Part shown: positions 6,263 through 6,936 of the stretch, piece after piece | Numbering within the stretch: the stretch's first letter is position 1 | How the letters are laid out: every line of letters begins with the position of its first letter | Notes under the pieces: generated by a model | Told to the model about the DNA's origin: nothing | Database searches by the model: none | The model's input: only the letters and a program-made list of their open reading frames with translations | Made by a program: the position numbers and the translations under genes | Assembly: GCA_013694795.1 (NCBI GenBank) | Contig: JACDBS010000067.1 | Location: 1-6,936, forward strand | Direction: 5' to 3' | Length of the DNA stretch: 6,936 bases | Origin: Chloroflexota bacterium | GTDB lineage: Bacteria; Chloroflexota; Limnocylindria; QHBO01

Positions 6263-6271
6263 GACGCCGAT

Positions 6272-6607
6272 ATGGGAGCCACCGAGACCGTCGACCTGTT
6301 CCTGGAGCTGATCAACGAGGACCGCCGCGAGAAGGCGGTCGAACTCTTGTCGGAGAACGCCGTGCTGGGCATCAGTGTGCCCGGGTCCGACGAGCGCACC
6401 AACCTCCGCGGCCGCGACAAGGTCGGCGGCTGGTTCACTCGCGCCGGCGACGGCTTCCGCATCTTCACGAACGAGAGCCGCAACATGGGCGCCAGCTACA
6501 TCGCCGATGTAACCGTCATGCGCCCAGGCGTGCCACCGATGAATGTCGAGGCCAATTTCCGCGTGGAGAACGGCGAGATCGTCGCGCTGTTCCTCCAGCC
6601 GAACTAG
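6272..6607 (+). CDS. NTF2/SnoaL-like small protein
   Basis: The protein has 111 residues, within the usual range for single-domain NTF2-like (SnoaL-like, cone-shaped alpha+beta barrel) proteins. The pattern fits: an N-terminal helix with VDLFLELINEDRREKAVELL (about 7-26), a strand region leading to LRGRDKVGGWF (about 45-55), then alternating strands ending in VEANFRVENGEIVALFLQPN, the typical closing hairpin. There is no signal peptide or membrane segment. Members include isomerases, cyclases, hydrolases and non-enzymatic ligand carriers. No catalytic Asp/His dyad can be assigned from sequence alone, so the function stays open. It is divergent from hom and ends three bases before a convergent gene. 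The start is supported by a TANNNT box nine bases upstream rather than by a ribosome-binding site. Confidence 0.7.
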   Translation: MGATETVDLFLELINEDRREKAVELLSENAVLGISVPGSDERTNLRGRDKVGGWFTRAGDGFRIFTNESRNMGASYIADVTVMRPGVPPMNVEANFRVENGEIVALFLQPN

Positions 6608-6610
6608 GAA

Positions 6611-6936
6611 CTAGTCGCCCGCGTCGCGGGCCTCCTCGCACGCGTCGATCTGGGACTTGAGGGCGTCCTCGGCCTGCTTCTTGTTCATGCCCGCGATGAG
6701 AGCCGGATCGAGAGGGGTGCCGCATTGCTCCTCGTACTCCTCCGCCAGCTTGGCCGCCCAGGGTGGTAGCGCCACCTGGGTGGGTACCGGGGTCGCCGCT
6801 TCCGTGGGCACGGCGGTCGGTACGGCGGATTGGGTAGGTTCGGCCGCCGTGAGGTTGGTCAGGGCGCTGATTGCCATGACCATGACCGCGGCGGCCAGCA
6901 GCGCCGCCAGGCCCAGCGCCAGGCCGCGGCGCGCGC
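6611..6936 (-). CDS. Membrane-anchored or secreted Pro/Thr-rich protein, C-terminal part
   Basis: The frame is open from the right edge of the window to a TAG at 6611-6613, so the N-terminus is missing. About 107 codons are visible. First comes a hydrophobic segment beginning ARRGLALGLAALLAAAV and running to about residue 28, a transmembrane helix or signal-peptide core preceded by arginines. A linker rich in Pro, Thr, Val and Ala with PTAVPT and PTPVPT-like repeats follows (about 32-58). A charged helical tail contains two cysteines (about 71 and 99) that could form a disulfide outside the cell. The ATG codons at 6883 and 6877 lie inside the hydrophobic segment and are unlikely starts. By the positive-inside rule the tail should be extracytoplasmic. 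I recognise no family; what precedes the helix cannot be seen. It converges on the NTF2-like gene with a three-base gap. Confidence 0.65.
   Translation of the reverse strand, partial: ARRGLALGLAALLAAAVMVMAISALTNLTAAEPTQSAVPTAVPTEAATPVPTQVALPPWAAKLAEEYEEQCGTPLDPALIAGMNKKQAEDALKSQIDACEEARDAGD

Overview
The window is GC-rich bacterial DNA, densely packed with genes and with little non-coding space. Three gene ends meet or overlap within a few bases. The protein styles point to a Gram-positive-like or monoderm high-GC lineage: multi-TM sulfatase-fold envelope enzymes in tandem, a Pro/Thr/Val-rich extracytoplasmic linker, and TANNNT boxes only 6-9 nt from start codons. My best guess is an uncultured Chloroflexota (Limnocylindria-like) or a neighbouring phylum. 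This is inferred from style, not from any marker gene.

Layout. Positions 1-2125 (+) hold two tandem alkaline-phosphatase-superfamily (sulfatase/LtaS-like) proteins. The first lacks its N-terminus at the window edge. The second is complete, with an N-terminal membrane domain and an extracytoplasmic catalytic domain. Converging on them with a 7-bp overlap is a minus-strand DUF885 protein (2119-3753) with a metallopeptidase-like HEAYPGHH motif. Upstream of it lies a 249-bp gap (3754-4002) holding a Shine-Dalgarno, a possible -10 box, nested inverted repeats, and a 9-bp hairpin whose loop carries the stop codon of the next gene.

Positions 4003-6186 (-) carry two consecutive enzymes of the aspartate pathway: hom (homoserine dehydrogenase, transcribed first) and asd (aspartate-semialdehyde dehydrogenase). 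Asd makes aspartate semialdehyde and Hom reduces it to homoserine, the precursor of threonine and methionine. Hom is a short form without a C-terminal ACT domain. A 183-bp gap separates the two genes, and asd may have its own leaderless start.

Divergent from hom is a small NTF2/SnoaL-like protein (6272-6607, +). An 85-bp intergenic region between them carries a TANNNT box very close to each start codon, suggesting paired leaderless promoters. The window ends inside a minus-strand gene (6611-6936) for a membrane-anchored or secreted protein with a Pro/Thr-rich linker and a small two-cysteine tail.

Most of the window is ordinary housekeeping and envelope content. I found no mobile element, tRNA, rRNA, CRISPR or defence system. 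The items most worth a second look are the nested palindromes at 3807-3885, the paired leaderless promoters at hom, the likely asd start re-assignment, and the altered metal-site motif in the first sulfatase-like protein.
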